DNA from: Phoronis australis
Taxonomy: Eukaryota > Phoronida > Phoronidae
Direction of reading: 5' to 3'
Assembly: GCA_002633005.1 (NCBI GenBank)
Contig: NMRA01000095.1
Coordinates: 1 to 64,000 of the forward strand
DNA: 64,000 bases
Shown here: positions 54,901 through 58,974 of the stretch, piece by piece
Layout: every line of letters begins with the position of its first letter
Numbering within the stretch: position 1 is the first letter of the stretch
Made by a program: the position numbers and the translations under genes
The notes under the pieces: generated by a model
The model's database searches: none
Told to the model about the DNA's origin: nothing
Seen by the model: the letters and a program-made list of their open reading frames with translations, nothing else

Positions 54901-56423
54901 AATAAACCTGTGTATTTTTAATAATGAGATTAAGCTAATTTCATGATAATATTTGACAGCGTACGGGTGCACATTCATCACTGTCGTGCCTACAACCACA
55001 GACTCCTCGGTTCAAAGTGAAGACCCAAGTACAGAGAATTCTACTCCATCACTAGCAACATCAACAACAACAAAAGAAGCAGCGGAGTTGACAACCTCAA
55101 CTTCTACAACAACTAAAGGATTAGTAAGCGTGCTTTCAACTACGCAGCAGAAATTGGTAACCTCCACGGATGAGGAATCTCAATCTAGTAGCAACACTGT
55201 AACTCCTGTTTTTACCACTACTCGCGATGGTATGGCCCAAATTGAAACGACATCTGAAAACCTTCGCACCAGCAGCAATAAAGCGTCTGCAACAAGTATT
55301 GCGATTGAAGGGGAGACATCCAGTGGTACTCCTACATGGACTGGCGCTATGACCGTTGACAATGGCGCTACTGAAATGGTGACTCCAACAGGTGCCTCCA
55401 ATAAGGCGGGCACTGTGGTCACTGACGGTGGTGCCGTCGGCGTGACGACGGCGTTGGGAAGTACAACAGAAACAAACACTAATGTGGTGACTGGCACTGG
55501 GACTACAGACAATCGTGACGCCAACGTCTTGACGACTTCTGTTGTTGCCGGAGAAAGCACCATTGTGACGGACACTGTGACCGCCAGTGACGGCGTTACT
55601 AATATGGAGACGACGACTGCCACAGCTGGTGAAACGGATACTTCCTCAGAAAGTAATGGTGGGGATGACCTGGCTGCAACAACTACTGATGGAAGTAAAA
55701 GTTTTACTCCGGCTGGGAATGAAGTTATGACCAGCCGCAATGGCAGTGGTGACATAACCACAACTGCTGCTTTTGCGAGAGAAAATAGTACTTCAGATCT
55801 GACCACTCAGAATGAAGAAGCATCGTCGACAAGGGCAGACCGCACAACAGGTGGGGATGACACGTGGACTACCAGCAACTTGGAAACAATGGCATCAGGA
55901 ACACCAATAAGCGCCAAATTGGATACGACAACCAAAACGACTACTGGAGCAGCTGGGGGCTCTGCTGGTAAAAATGGGGAGGAATTGTCCCCGAGGAATA
56001 TTGGTCTGATATCGGGCGCCTGCGCTCTGTTGGTAGTTATCATTGTGACAGCAGCTGCTTGTGGCGTGGCAAAATCCAAAAAGAGGTAAGATGGGATATG
56101 CGAATTGTATGATTAGGTATTTTAGGATAAGATCCTGAATTTTAAAGTGCTTTTCTAAAACTGTCCGATATACATTCACATTATTTGTTGGTGAAAGATG
56201 TAGCAATAGATCTTCAGTAACATGCCTCTTCTCTGTACAAATGATCCTAAATGTACGACTTTCTTTCAGGGGAATCGTTGTGCCATGCAGCAGCCCTCAG
56301 GACTTCCAAGACGACCCTGTTTTGTCGCAATACCGAGATGCGAGTGCTAAGTCTTACCTGTCATCACCTTATGATAGCAGACCAGTATCCCCCTCCGAAC
56401 TCTTCGAGGGTATTGAAGTATGA
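6547..56423 (+). CDS. VWDE-like transmembrane protein, 20 exons, 5' partial
   Basis: Spliced coding region assembled by hand from exons 6547-6978, 8144-8232, 10300-10363, 13058-13288, 19387-19610, 31631-31904, 32914-33069, 34265-34472, 36909-37099, 37507-37770, 40450-40563, 42429-42542, 43550-43663, 46066-46176, 46535-46645, 48328-48441, 50591-50704, 54577-54694, 54960-56085 and 56270-56423. Every junction is AG/GT and phases match, giving 1440 codons and a stop. Seen: vWD domain about residues 160-335 (DPHVRTFDG start, GMCG near residue 312), EGF-like domain 547-573 with six Cys, eight 4-Cys repeats 712-1014, a Ser/Thr-rich stalk from 1016, one hydrophobic helix about 1364-1385, and a basic stop-transfer KSKKR. 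Family knowledge: this domain order recalls VWDE proteins, which are secreted or extracellular; the mucin stalk and membrane anchor are additions. Inference: a glycosylated cell-surface adhesion or barrier protein. No signal peptide is visible, so exons are missing upstream. Function is not established. Confidence 0.85.
8144..8232 (+). CDS. Exon 2: start of the vWD domain
   Basis: The exon is 89 bases, entering in phase 0 and leaving after two bases of an Arg codon. It encodes VTIKDRDKKGTLNRM followed by CSSYNDPHVRTFDGR, the classic opening of a von Willebrand D domain (Cys, then GDPH or NDPH, then T-F-D-G). Acceptor TTGCAG, donor CG/GTAAGT. The Arg codon is completed by the first base of the exon at 10300. 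Confidence 0.85.
8233..10299. other. Intron between exons 2 and 3
   Basis: No element recognised. CT-rich and GA-rich patches at 8400-8430 and 8890-8930 may be degenerate repeats. The preceding intron (6979-8143) is equally featureless. Confidence 0.5.
10300..10363 (+). CDS. Exon 3: vWD domain, second segment
   Basis: A 64-base exon between a TTTTTCAG acceptor and a GAG/GTAAGG donor. It completes the split Arg and encodes EYDGQLEGEFVLYKNTKYP and FEV, matching the conserved F-D-G...Y...G.(C/E)(Y/F)VL beta strands of vWD domains. The frame stays open past the donor for about 40 codons, but the following exon supplies the expected continuation (V-H-A-L-F-Q-R-C), so I end it here. Confidence 0.8.
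10745..11590 (+). mobile_element. 3' end of an L1/Tx1-type LINE, degenerate
   Basis: From about 10990 a broken frame reads W-A-K-E-L-N, then L-A-T-N-S-F-L-K-T-I-Q and D-D-C-C-S-F-C-G-Q-S-K-E-T-L, followed by an in-frame stop where the family has H-L, then F-W-E-C. This is the C-terminal zinc-knuckle region of Tx1/L1-type retrotransposons. A GT-rich microsatellite (11484-11527) and AATAAA with A-run (11575-11590) close the element. It is 5' truncated and lies in the sense orientation in the intron after exon 3. Confidence 0.7.
11484..11527. repeat. GT-rich microsatellite
   Basis: Interrupted (GT)n with TATG and GCGC variants inside the tail of the L1/Tx1-type fragment. Confidence 0.8.
11591..13057. 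other. Intron between exons 3 and 4, right part
   Basis: Contains the hammerhead motif at 12491-12536 and its conserved 3' flank to 12570. The remainder shows nothing recognisable, and no GIY-YIG or RT coding remains next to the ribozyme. Confidence 0.5.
12491..12536 (+). ncRNA. Hammerhead ribozyme motif with intact core
   Basis: Order and spacing fit a type I hammerhead with minimal stem III. Stem I strands are TCTT (12491-12494) and AAGG (12533-12536). The core CTGAAGA is at 12495-12501. Stem II is GGTGT (12503-12507) with ACCCC (12518-12522), one mismatch. GAAAC is at 12523-12527 and the cleavage triplet GTC at 12530-12532, with AC/GT forming stem III around an AA loop. One extra base separates core and stem II. 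The sequence through CCGTTGTTGTTTTT at 12548 is clearly homologous to the end of the Penelope-like element at 21336-21406, so this is probably a remnant of a PLE long repeat. It lies on the sense strand of an intron. Confidence 0.65.
13058..13288 (+). CDS. Exon 4: vWD domain, third segment
   Basis: A 231-base exon, phase 0 to 0 (residues 196-272), acceptor CTTTTAG, donor CAG/GTAATT. It carries VHALFQRC, CNPDATCNCGVAVRS and a K/R-rich stretch around ERCKKKRFE, then NNGATIQ just before the donor. The Cys pattern TCNCGVAVR resembles the middle of vWD domains of the VWDE group, where a Cys-x-Cys-G-V-A-V motif follows the first strands. Confidence 0.85.
13966..14136. repeat. Minisatellite, about 16-18 bp period
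   Basis: About ten imperfect units of the type CACTACTCCAAAGGCT in a row, decaying to CTACTCTTAAAAAACC at the right end. Unit length varies between 15 and 18 bases. The frame open across it (13926-14222) is a product of the repetition and not a gene. It abuts the tail of the LINE fragment that follows. Confidence 0.8.
14145..14660 (-). mobile_element. 3' end of a non-LTR retrotransposon, minus strand
   Basis: On the minus strand, 14450 to 14360 reads C-P-F-Y-P-S-V-V-V-D-E-N-H-F-L-L-S-C followed by L-R-E-H-Y-I. This is the degenerate C-x2-C...(D/E)E-x-H-F-L-x2-C-x-L-R knuckle common at the C-terminus of jockey/CR1-type elements of invertebrates. The 3' tail is (ATTG)n at 14152-14170. Stops in the frame show it is dead; only the 3' end is present. 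Confidence 0.65.
15690..15900 (+). repeat. G/C-asymmetric repeat family, copy A (one end)
   Basis: It begins near GGATTGTTCTAAAAACCCC (about 15714), then runs CTCCCACTACCTCCTCGACCC, ACAAGC...AACAAGCGCTGGCTAGCAGG, GTTGGGCC and CTATTCGG. The same series of blocks in the same order occurs at 53640-53830 (plus) and, inverted, at 30130-30420, which defines an interspersed family. No coding potential. Confidence 0.65.
16970..17105 (-). repeat. tRNA-like SINE head
   Basis: On the minus strand a box-A-like CGCTGAGTGGAGC and a box-B-like GGGTTCGAAACC lie about 55 bases apart, and the T-arm analogue has a perfect 5-bp stem (TCCGG/CCGGA) around GTTCGAAA. The T loop is 8 bases and the acceptor stem is poor, so this is a tRNA-derived SINE rather than a functional tRNA. 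No long body is recognisable 3' of it. Confidence 0.5.
17110..19386. other. Intron between exons 4 and 5, right part
   Basis: Nothing recognised beyond short AT-rich stretches. Frames at 17858-18046 and 18304-18589 lack family similarity and splice support. The left part of the intron (14670-16970) holds repeat copy A and otherwise nothing clear. Confidence 0.45.
19387..19610 (+). CDS. Exon 5: end of the vWD domain
   Basis: A 224-base exon, phase 0 in and phase 2 out, acceptor TTCTAG, donor GAA/GTAAGT. It encodes VHMPSGTVVEVRR, then NVFITPS and GMCGSLNNDPADDL. That is the standard closing of a vWD domain (strand, N-V-x-I-x-P-S, then G-L/M-C-G-x2-N-x2-P-x-D-D). The exon ends F-T-R-K-W, a typical run-out of the domain. 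It is followed by a 12-kb intron, the largest in the gene. Confidence 0.9.
19885..21335. repeat. Diverged tandem repeats, about 290-450 bp period
   Basis: Blocks recur in the same order: TTTTCATAAAATTTGG (near 20112, 20563, 20856, 21286), GCGCC(A/T)CCTAGTGGC variants (near 20194, 20351, 20640, 20928, 21086), ATGTTGACAAC with GACGACG (near 20447, 20755, 21179) and a GTGCCC...TGGCAATTTTAG block. A further unit continues at 22150-22440 beyond the Penelope-like insertion. Units differ strongly, so the array is old. Short open frames here are repeat translations. Confidence 0.7.
21361..21406 (-). ncRNA. Decayed hammerhead ribozyme motif of the Penelope-like element
   Basis: Read on the minus strand: stem I GACTT with AAG(TT), core CTGTGGA at 21401-21395 where CTGANGA is required, stem II GGTGT/ACACC (perfect, 5 bp), GAAAC at 21373-21369 and GTC at 21366-21364. 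The core carries a change at the invariant A6, so cleavage is probably lost. Homologous to the motif at 12491-12536. Confidence 0.6.
21487..21798 (-). pseudogene. GIY-YIG endonuclease domain of a Penelope-like element
   Basis: An open frame of 103 codons on the minus strand beginning MGLRSKVVYKF. It shows the V-Y and Y-I-G halves of the GIY-YIG motif separated as in PLEs (VVYKFICTGC-GSSYIGET), a following R-x-K-x-R-x2-E-H and a conserved Glu in K-I-R-E-A-L. Open for its whole length, but cut off from its reverse transcriptase by the inversion, so not expected to be active. Confidence 0.8.
22146..22440. repeat. Tandem repeat unit right of the Penelope-like insertion
   Basis: It carries the same succession of blocks as the array ending at 21335: TTTATATGA...ACAACAGAGGGCGACGAC, a GGGGAAATTTTATTTTT block, TTCATGAAATTTGATA and GCCATCTAGTGGCC. 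The Penelope-like element therefore sits inside the array. Confidence 0.6.
22441..24684. other. Part of the 12-kb intron before exon 6
   Basis: No mobile element identified. A more GC-rich patch at 23120-23340 is open on both strands but shows no known domain. Confidence 0.45.
24685..25065 (+). pseudogene. Possible decayed coding fragment, family unknown
   Basis: A broken reading frame is visible: L-F-D-E-E-R-K-L-K-D-P-S-A-S-L-V-G-E-D-A to L-K-L-K-K-T-Y and a stop (24840s), then V-F-T-F-K-D-L-I-V-D-V-T-E-A-E-R-G to N-E-N-Q-N-H and a stop near 25060. Composition is more protein-like than the surrounding DNA, but I recognise no domain. It could be a remnant of a transposon or processed gene in the 12-kb intron, or chance. 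Confidence 0.25.
25066..27894. other. Part of the 12-kb intron, no feature recognised
   Basis: Scattered short frames on both strands around 26189-27291 have no shared direction, family or splice signals. Probably old degenerate repeat DNA. Confidence 0.45.
27895..28260 (-). mobile_element. 3' UTR of a LINE, minus strand
   Basis: On the minus strand it runs TTTTTACTGAGGGCCTCC, GGACTACCCTCATTGTAAAT and ends in ATTAATAAATAAAT. The same blocks in the same order occur at 52690-52960 on the plus strand, so these are two copies of one LINE 3' end. No coding part is left. Confidence 0.65.
29378..29441. repeat. Short tandem repeat, 20-bp unit
   Basis: About three units of the type AATATTATCGTCTGCCTCAC, the first more diverged. 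Confidence 0.75.
30130..30480 (-). repeat. G/C-asymmetric repeat family, copy B (inverted)
   Basis: The minus strand matches copy A: ACACAAGATCCACTAGATCTG, GAACAAGCGCTGAC, AGTTAGGCTGTGAGCTC and GATTCGGCGAGTTTGAAA. Its plus strand is very G-rich between 30300 and 30410 with many GGGTC and GGGG tracts. The open frame 30294-30485 is a by-product of this composition. Confidence 0.65.
31631..31904 (+). CDS. Exon 6: Cys-rich module with polybasic site
   Basis: A 274-base exon, entering in phase 2 and leaving in phase 0 (residues 347-438), acceptor TTTCAG, donor CCT/GTAAGT. It reads on from the vWD end as W-K-V-P-T-S-E-S-L-L, a junction typical of VWDE-like proteins. It contains QYCKCNGTEVDC and ends with an acidic stretch (D-D-E-E-N-L-E-F-D-F-D). 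At residues 410-413 (31818-31829) lies R-R-R-R followed by Glu, a candidate proprotein convertase site, just after a Cys. Confidence 0.85.
32914..33069 (+). CDS. Exon 7: alpha-helical Cys module
   Basis: A 156-base exon, phase 0 to 0 (residues 439-490), acceptor TGTCTAG, donor AAG/GTAACT. It encodes FPTANGTTYEEASRFCEN, then YIYNATVSKACKG and LVRNCIEDIK. Spacing of the three Cys fits the module that follows the vWD domain in VWDE-like proteins. Two N-glycosylation sequons (NGT, NAT) are visible. Confidence 0.85.
33452..33463. repeat. GGTCACGTGACC palindrome in a repeated context
   Basis: A perfect 12-bp palindrome with a CACGTG core. The surrounding sequence (GCTAAATTTAACTAAAAATGCATGGTCACGTGACC, then AATTGATGCCATATTGGTA; split here) resembles that at 38400-38500 and, less closely, 44990-45040. 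Confidence 0.5.
34265..34472 (+). CDS. Exon 8: linker and first half of EGF domain
   Basis: A 208-base exon, phase 0 in and phase 1 out (residues 491-559). I chose the TTTGTAG acceptor because the nearby TATCAG acceptor would break the frame. It begins LSDSTGWAV, has a Cys at QKQCST, and ends with C-P-G-D-C-N-G-H-G-T-C-K-E, the first three Cys of an EGF-like domain with the C-x-G-H-G-x-C signature. The donor is GAAG/GTAAAA, and the EGF domain continues in the next exon. Confidence 0.85.
36477..36530. repeat. Short tandem repeat, about 17-bp unit
   Basis: Three imperfect units of the type GGAGGCAAATTGAACC in the intron before exon 9. Confidence 0.65.
36909..37099 (+). CDS. Exon 9: second half of EGF and following module
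   Basis: A 191-base exon entering in phase 1 and leaving in phase 0, acceptor AATTTTAG, donor CTGCAG/GTACAG. AVCYCEEGYIGSDC supplies the last three Cys of the EGF-like domain (C-x-C-x2-G-(Y/F)-x-G-x2-C). It is followed by G-L-C-D-I-R-R-R-P-C and Y-G-D-Y-F, a segment that follows the EGF domain in VWDE-like proteins (LCD-R...C...V-Y-G). An internal GTAAAC could act as a donor, but the uninterrupted frame favours one exon. Confidence 0.85.
37507..37770 (+). CDS. Exon 10: extracellular module with RVRR site
   Basis: A 264-base exon, phase 0 to 0 (residues 624-711), acceptor TTGGCAG, donor AAAAG/GTGAGT. It begins IGLYGSKSYTG. It carries S-R-V-R-R-S at residues 656-661 (the RVRR codons are at 37606-37617), a textbook convertase consensus, and ends KCISCNASDYCSQK. 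The closing three Cys lead directly into the repeat array. If the site is cleaved, the vWD and EGF part would be separated from the membrane-anchored repeat and stalk part unless held by disulphides. Confidence 0.85.
37771..40449. other. Intron between exons 10 and 11
   Basis: Holds the GGTCACGTGACC-containing repeat at 38400-38500. The frame running into exon 11 from 40018 is intronic read-through with atypical composition. Confidence 0.5.
38450..38461. repeat. GGTCACGTGACC palindrome, second copy
   Basis: The same 12-bp palindrome, preceded by a T-rich block with ATTGATTTGATT and followed by CAATTACTGGCAGATTGGTA, matching the context at 33452. It lies in the intron after exon 10. Confidence 0.5.
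40450..40563 (+). CDS. Exon 11: 4-Cys repeat 1
   Basis: A 114-base exon, phase 0 to 0 (38 codons), acceptor TTTCAG, donor TAC/GTAAGA. It encodes NNTCLIGGFCYLPGEI, then NPSNACEFCS and WTPKY. The repeat pattern shared by exons 11-18 is C-L-I-x-G-x-C-x6-N-P-x-N-x-C-x2-C-S-x6/8-W-T. A sequon (NNT) sits immediately before the first Cys. Intron bases upstream stay open in frame, but the acceptor and phase agree with all the other repeats. Confidence 0.88.
41088..41228. repeat. Two-unit tandem repeat, about 75 bp
   Basis: Two copies of a block containing GGGCTATA(T/G)CCCCCAC, CTTTTTCAGTG and GCGCTGCCC type sequence, in the intron after exon 11. No gene. Confidence 0.6.
42429..42542 (+). CDS. Exon 12: 4-Cys repeat 2
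   Basis: A 114-base exon, phase 0 to 0, acceptor ATTACAG, donor CAC/GTGAGT. It encodes NQSCLIQGQCFQDEEV, NPANDCELCS and DWTKKH. It lies in the left unit of a tandem duplication and differs from exon 13 at 8 of 114 bases, 6 of them silent (E to G and T to S are the two changes), which suggests purifying selection after the duplication. Confidence 0.9.
43550..43663 (+). CDS. Exon 13: 4-Cys repeat 3
   Basis: A 114-base exon, phase 0 to 0, acceptor ATTACAG, donor CAC/GTGAGT. It encodes NQSCLIQGQCFQDGEV, NPANDCELCS and NSGDWTKKH. It is the duplicate of exon 12 in the right unit of the tandem duplication. Its flanking introns also match those of exon 12 but are far more diverged. Confidence 0.9.
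43800..44030. repeat. Imperfect foldback repeat in the right duplication unit
   Basis: The left arm starts GTTCAGTAAAGC, then AGGACCTCGCTA, AGCAAGACTTCACGAGATTA and GTATTTTAAAT. The right arm is its inverted form, ending ATTTAAAATAC, TAATCTCGCGAAGTCTTGCT, TAGCGAGGTCCT and GTTACTGAAC. The left duplication unit has only the left-arm-like half (about 42690-42780). Consistent with a non-coding foldback element that lost one half in one unit. Confidence 0.65.
44381..46065. other. Intron between exons 13 and 14, right part
   Basis: A third, imperfect member of the palindrome repeat (GGTCATGTGACC at 45011-45022) is visible. Nothing else recognised. Confidence 0.45.
46066..46176 (+). CDS. Exon 14: 4-Cys repeat 4
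   Basis: A 111-base exon, phase 0 to 0 (37 codons), acceptor CAATAG, donor TAT/GTGAGA. It encodes EHSCLIGGTCYPEDQT, NPSNDCEMCS and SSWTKKY. It lacks the sequon before the first Cys that most repeats have, but carries NTS between the last Cys and the Trp. Confidence 0.88.
46535..46645 (+). CDS. Exon 15: 4-Cys repeat 5
   Basis: A 111-base exon, phase 0 to 0, acceptor TTTCAG, donor TTT/GTAAGT. It encodes NVSCLIKDTCHAEGDV, NPSNACETCS and STWSKKF. The usual Gly after C-L-I-x is Asp here. It lies only 358 bases after exon 14, the shortest intron in the array. Confidence 0.88.
46646..50590. other. Introns around exon 16
   Basis: Apart from exon 16 no coding or mobile sequence is recognised. The block at 49160-49450 is weakly similar to 16520-16790 (both begin with a TTGGCGTTCT-type stretch followed by GCTGCTAAA), suggesting an old shared repeat. 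Confidence 0.4.
48328..48441 (+). CDS. Exon 16: 4-Cys repeat 6
   Basis: A 114-base exon, phase 0 to 0, acceptor ATGTAG, donor TAC/GTAAGA. It encodes VNSCSINGSCYADGES, NPANACLVCS and VWTQKY. It is the most diverged repeat after exon 18: the L of C-L-I is Ser and the acidic residue after the third Cys is replaced by Leu. All four Cys, N-P-x-N and the Trp are kept. Confidence 0.87.
50591..50704 (+). CDS. Exon 17: 4-Cys repeat 7
   Basis: A 114-base exon, phase 0 to 0, acceptor TTTCAG, donor CAT/GTAAGT. It encodes NQSCLIQGRCYEEGQV, NPANDCDICS and NSGDWTKKH. It groups with exons 12 and 13 in sequence (same NQSCLIQG start and NNSGDWTKKH end) although two more diverged repeats lie between them. An older duplication or gene conversion could explain this. 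Confidence 0.9.
52690..52965 (+). mobile_element. 3' UTR of a LINE, plus strand
   Basis: It matches the minus-strand copy at 27895-28260: TTTTTACTGAGGGTCCCCC, GGGGCTACCCACATTGTAAA, then ATTAATAATAAATAAAATAA as the tail. It is a 5'-truncated insertion of the same family, opposite in direction, in the intron before exon 18. Confidence 0.65.
53206..53640 (-). mobile_element. Second Penelope-like fragment: GIY-YIG part and 3' end
   Basis: On the minus strand from about 53566 the frame reads QTYIGETKRPFLTRFNERQ, then T-A-V-E-E-H and W-Y-A-R-K-L-K-E-S-I and a stop near 53330. This is the Y-I-G half and downstream helices of a PLE-type GIY-YIG domain. Downstream (53270-53234) comes a perfect 7-bp hairpin GGCCTGG-CGGA-CCAGGCC followed by GAAACGTC. 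It belongs to a different PLE family from the one at 21336. The reverse transcriptase is missing. Confidence 0.65.
53234..53270 (-). ncRNA. Hammerhead-like half motif
   Basis: On the minus strand a perfect 7-bp stem with CGGA loop is followed directly by GAAAC and GTC, the 3' half of a hammerhead (stem II, GAAA, cleavage triplet). The expected CTGANGA before stem II reads CTCATCGAAAAA, so the core is broken. A CTGATGA occurs 20-30 bases further downstream (53212-53206), out of place. Confidence 0.4.
53630..54490 (+). repeat. G/C-asymmetric repeat family, copy C, with inverted ends
   Basis: The left end GTTCTAAAACC (53642), CGACTCCCACACCCCTCGACC and the inner blocks match copy A. The right end (54390-54482) is G-rich (GGGTTGAGGGG, GGTCGAGGGG) and finishes GGATTTTAGAAC, the inverse of the left end. 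This is the only copy with both termini, so the family looks like a non-autonomous element with imperfect terminal inverted repeats of roughly 60-90 bases. It contains a 26-base A run at 53843-53868. Frames crossing the A run are artefacts. Confidence 0.6.
53843..53868 (+). repeat. Poly(A) run of 26
   Basis: An uninterrupted A tract inside repeat copy C, possibly the tail of a small retroposed insertion. Confidence 0.9.
54577..54694 (+). CDS. Exon 18: 4-Cys repeat 8
   Basis: A 118-base exon, phase 0 in and phase 1 out, acceptor TTCTAG, donor TTTA/GTAAGT. It encodes VAFCLIDGRCFKDGAR, NPVNSCEICS and NWTIDKF. The array ends here: this exon alone leaves in phase 1, so it can join only the stalk exon (phase 1 in) and is not interchangeable with the other repeats. 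Its conserved tryptophan lies in an N-W-T sequon. Confidence 0.87.
54960..56085 (+). CDS. Exon 19: mucin-like stalk and transmembrane helix
   Basis: A 1126-base exon, the longest in the gene, phase 1 in and phase 2 out. After Y-G-C-T-F-I-T-V-V-P it encodes about 340 residues dominated by Thr, Ser, Ala, Gly and Asp, with runs such as TTTKEAAELTTSTSTTTKG and no Cys, typical of heavily O-glycosylated stalks. A hydrophobic segment of about 22 residues (starting L-I-S-G-A-C-A-L-L) is followed by K-S-K-K-R, a stop-transfer signal. Orientation is therefore N-terminus outside. Acceptor TTGACAG, donor AG/GTAAGA. Confidence 0.9.
56270..56423 (+). CDS. Exon 20: cytoplasmic tail and stop
   Basis: The last coding exon, acceptor TTTCAG, completes the Arg codon and encodes 50 residues then TGA. 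The tail has G-I-V-V-P-C-S-S-P, S-Q-Y-R-D and Y-L-S-S-P-Y-D-S-R-P-V-S-P, rich in Ser-Pro and Tyr and so in possible phosphorylation sites. It ends G-I-E-V, which fits a class II PDZ ligand (hydrophobic-x-hydrophobic at the C-terminus). No known signalling domain is visible. Confidence 0.85.
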
Positions 56424-57565
56424 CGTTCACTTACTGATTACTGATGGCGAATTTTTTGCATTAGTCTTGCTTGCAAATGAGTGTCTAAAATCTACACTTA
56501 CATTTAGTTGAGGGTGATATTAAAAGATTTTTGCACTAGTATTACTTGTCTGTATCCAAGAGATTTAAAGTCGGCGAAGATGGAAAGCTTCGATCCCAAC
56601 TGTCTGTCTCGAGTGCGTAATAGCTCAGCAGAAAGCTCAATTACTCGGATTACCGAACGCAGTTAAGCAAAATGCTCACTGACTTGTAACCTTCTTTCTC
56701 AGTAATCATCATAAATCCAGGGCTTAAGACCTCACAGTAGATGAGGTGCGCCAAGTGCATACCCGATGACCTCCAGTAGCCAATGCAATTGTTGCATCTT
56801 TGGACACCAACAAATTTTCCTCTTTGGCTCATTATAACCGTGTTCTTATGGCGTGATATTGAAAGCCTATTATCCAGGACTAACTCTTAATTTCATTTAT
56901 CAAATGCTCCATGCTTAGGATACTATACAAAAACAAGGGATTTAGCATGGAAAATATTGCATTTTGTTCTACAAAAGTCAATGAAAATATTCTTAAACAG
57001 TCAACCCTTGACAGACAGAGGTTTGCCTTCGCCGAGAATTTTGTTCGTTTACCCATTGTTGTAGATTGTCATGCATTTGATATTAATGCACAATCAGGTG
57101 CCGTGACATATTGACGTGAATGACTAAAGAGTCCACAATTTTATTCAGTTATTTTAACCAAACACTGAAACCGCTTATCCTCTTGCGTTTCCTATACGGG
57201 CTGGAGAGTAAGACCTGTTACACAACCAACATTTTTCGAAAGATACATGTCCAGTGTAACTGCAATTCCAGCAGTTTTCAAAGTTACCAACTAAAGATAT
57301 TTAATTTTGTCAAACTCATTTTTCCTTCTGAAAACCCGAAGTTCGCGACTCAATGCGCATTGTGACTGGCACTGGAATGTGACTGTATTTATCGTGTATT
57401 CGCACACAGTGTGTCTTTGTTTACTTTTTGTGTTAAATTGTTTGTAAATGCATATATTACGCGCGTGTTTAATGCAATCTGATTGAACTATGTAACCTTA
57501 CGTGTAGTGTTGTTAATTTCGTTATATTTTTGTACAACACATTCTGCGCTTTAACTACAGCTTAA

Positions 57566-57571
57566 AATAAA
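57566..57571 (+). terminator. Candidate poly(A) signal of the VWDE-like gene
   Basis: An AATAAA hexamer about 1.14 kb after the stop codon, followed within 20-40 bases by a GT-rich stretch (TGTATGTCGTCACTGTTTTT). The interval 56424-57565 has no competing coding signal and would be the 3' UTR. Confidence is moderate because AT-rich DNA contains chance hexamers. Confidence 0.55.
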
Positions 57572-58974
57572 CCTGTATAGAATGTATGTCGTCACTGTTT
57601 TTGTTTCTAATCACGTAGTCTACATAACGTTAATGAGTATATTCACAGCTAGCATTACGAAAGACATTACAATGTCTTTCAACTTGTATTTCTAACGTTA
57701 GATGGCGTGAAAGTCAACAACCCTAGACACAACGGCGAATGTGTGTCTTATTTGAACGCAAAACAGTGCTTGATAGTGAACAAGCATATCAGGTGTAAAA
57801 ATATTAAACAGCAGTTTTACAGTATGGGCTTTTAGCAAAGTTTTGGTAAGTATGGAAAGCAAATTAGTTGGCAATTCCTCTCGACTTTGAGTATTCCAGA
57901 AGGACCGCCAGCGGAGTTCTCGCTGAAATAAAGACAAAAGATAGATACTTTGCCCATCTCCCTCCACCACTTTTGAGGGACACATAAAGCGACGAATCAA
58001 GGGCCTGTTTCATGCATGTCCCTAAATTTATCTTGTTTAGGTCAGTGCTTTCCCCTTTTGCAACAAATTTTGAATCTTACCTGCGGGGACGAGATATGGA
58101 CCATGTTTTGTACATGGCCCCGACCAGTAGCTCATTTTAACTAAATGGACAATAAGGACTGTATACAGTAATATAATGAACAAATGTATACCAACAGCCC
58201 TTTTTAGTATTCTCAAATAGCACACTCTCAGCCTATGCAAATTTGCTTTTTGTTATTTTCAAAGCCTATTGTCTGTTCAATTGACACTTAAGAAAACGAC
58301 TAGGTTTGTCACAATTCAATTTTAGATAGTTGTACCTATTACCAAGTGTTACAGATTCAAGGGGGCATTGACAAAACTAAGCATCATTATGGAGTAAAAC
58401 AACGCTCTGACACAGATTGCACACGTGCGGATCTAGGATATTGCAGAGGAAGACGTTATTCCAAACCTCATGCCAGCAGTGTTTTCTTTCACAGAGTCAC
58501 ATGTGGGCATAATGAGGGTGCTTAACTAGATTTCCAAAACTGTATTTATAAGAAATACTCACAGGCATAAGCAAAACACAGGTCCATGTAACAGGTTGCT
58601 TCTTATAAATCTATTCATTGTAGTGGACACTTTTCACCATCTGCCAGAGGTACACCATGATACTCAGCACCACCCAGTGAGCCGTTATGTGAGACTGAAA
58701 AAACAAACCAAATTAAATTTGTGTTATAGTTTAAACATGACCTCAACCTGAAAGGGAATGTTGTTTTGTCGTTTTTCTTCAAAAGTTAGTGGCCCATTAT
58801 TAATGAAGTTTAAAACAGTATAATTTTCTGCATTTCACATGCCATATTTTTAGTGGTGCATACATGTAGCAAATCTATTTTATTACGGGCAGTTTTGTTA
58901 CATATTAAACTTGTGTGATTAGTGATGAAAGAAAACAATAAGAGTGATTTGATAACACAAAAGTTATGTAGATT

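Noticed and set aside
55180-55806. 208-codon open frame on the minus strand
   Set aside because: It is antisense to the Thr/Ser-rich stalk exon. The Val/Ser-rich translation is the mirror of ACN/GCN codons and not a gene.
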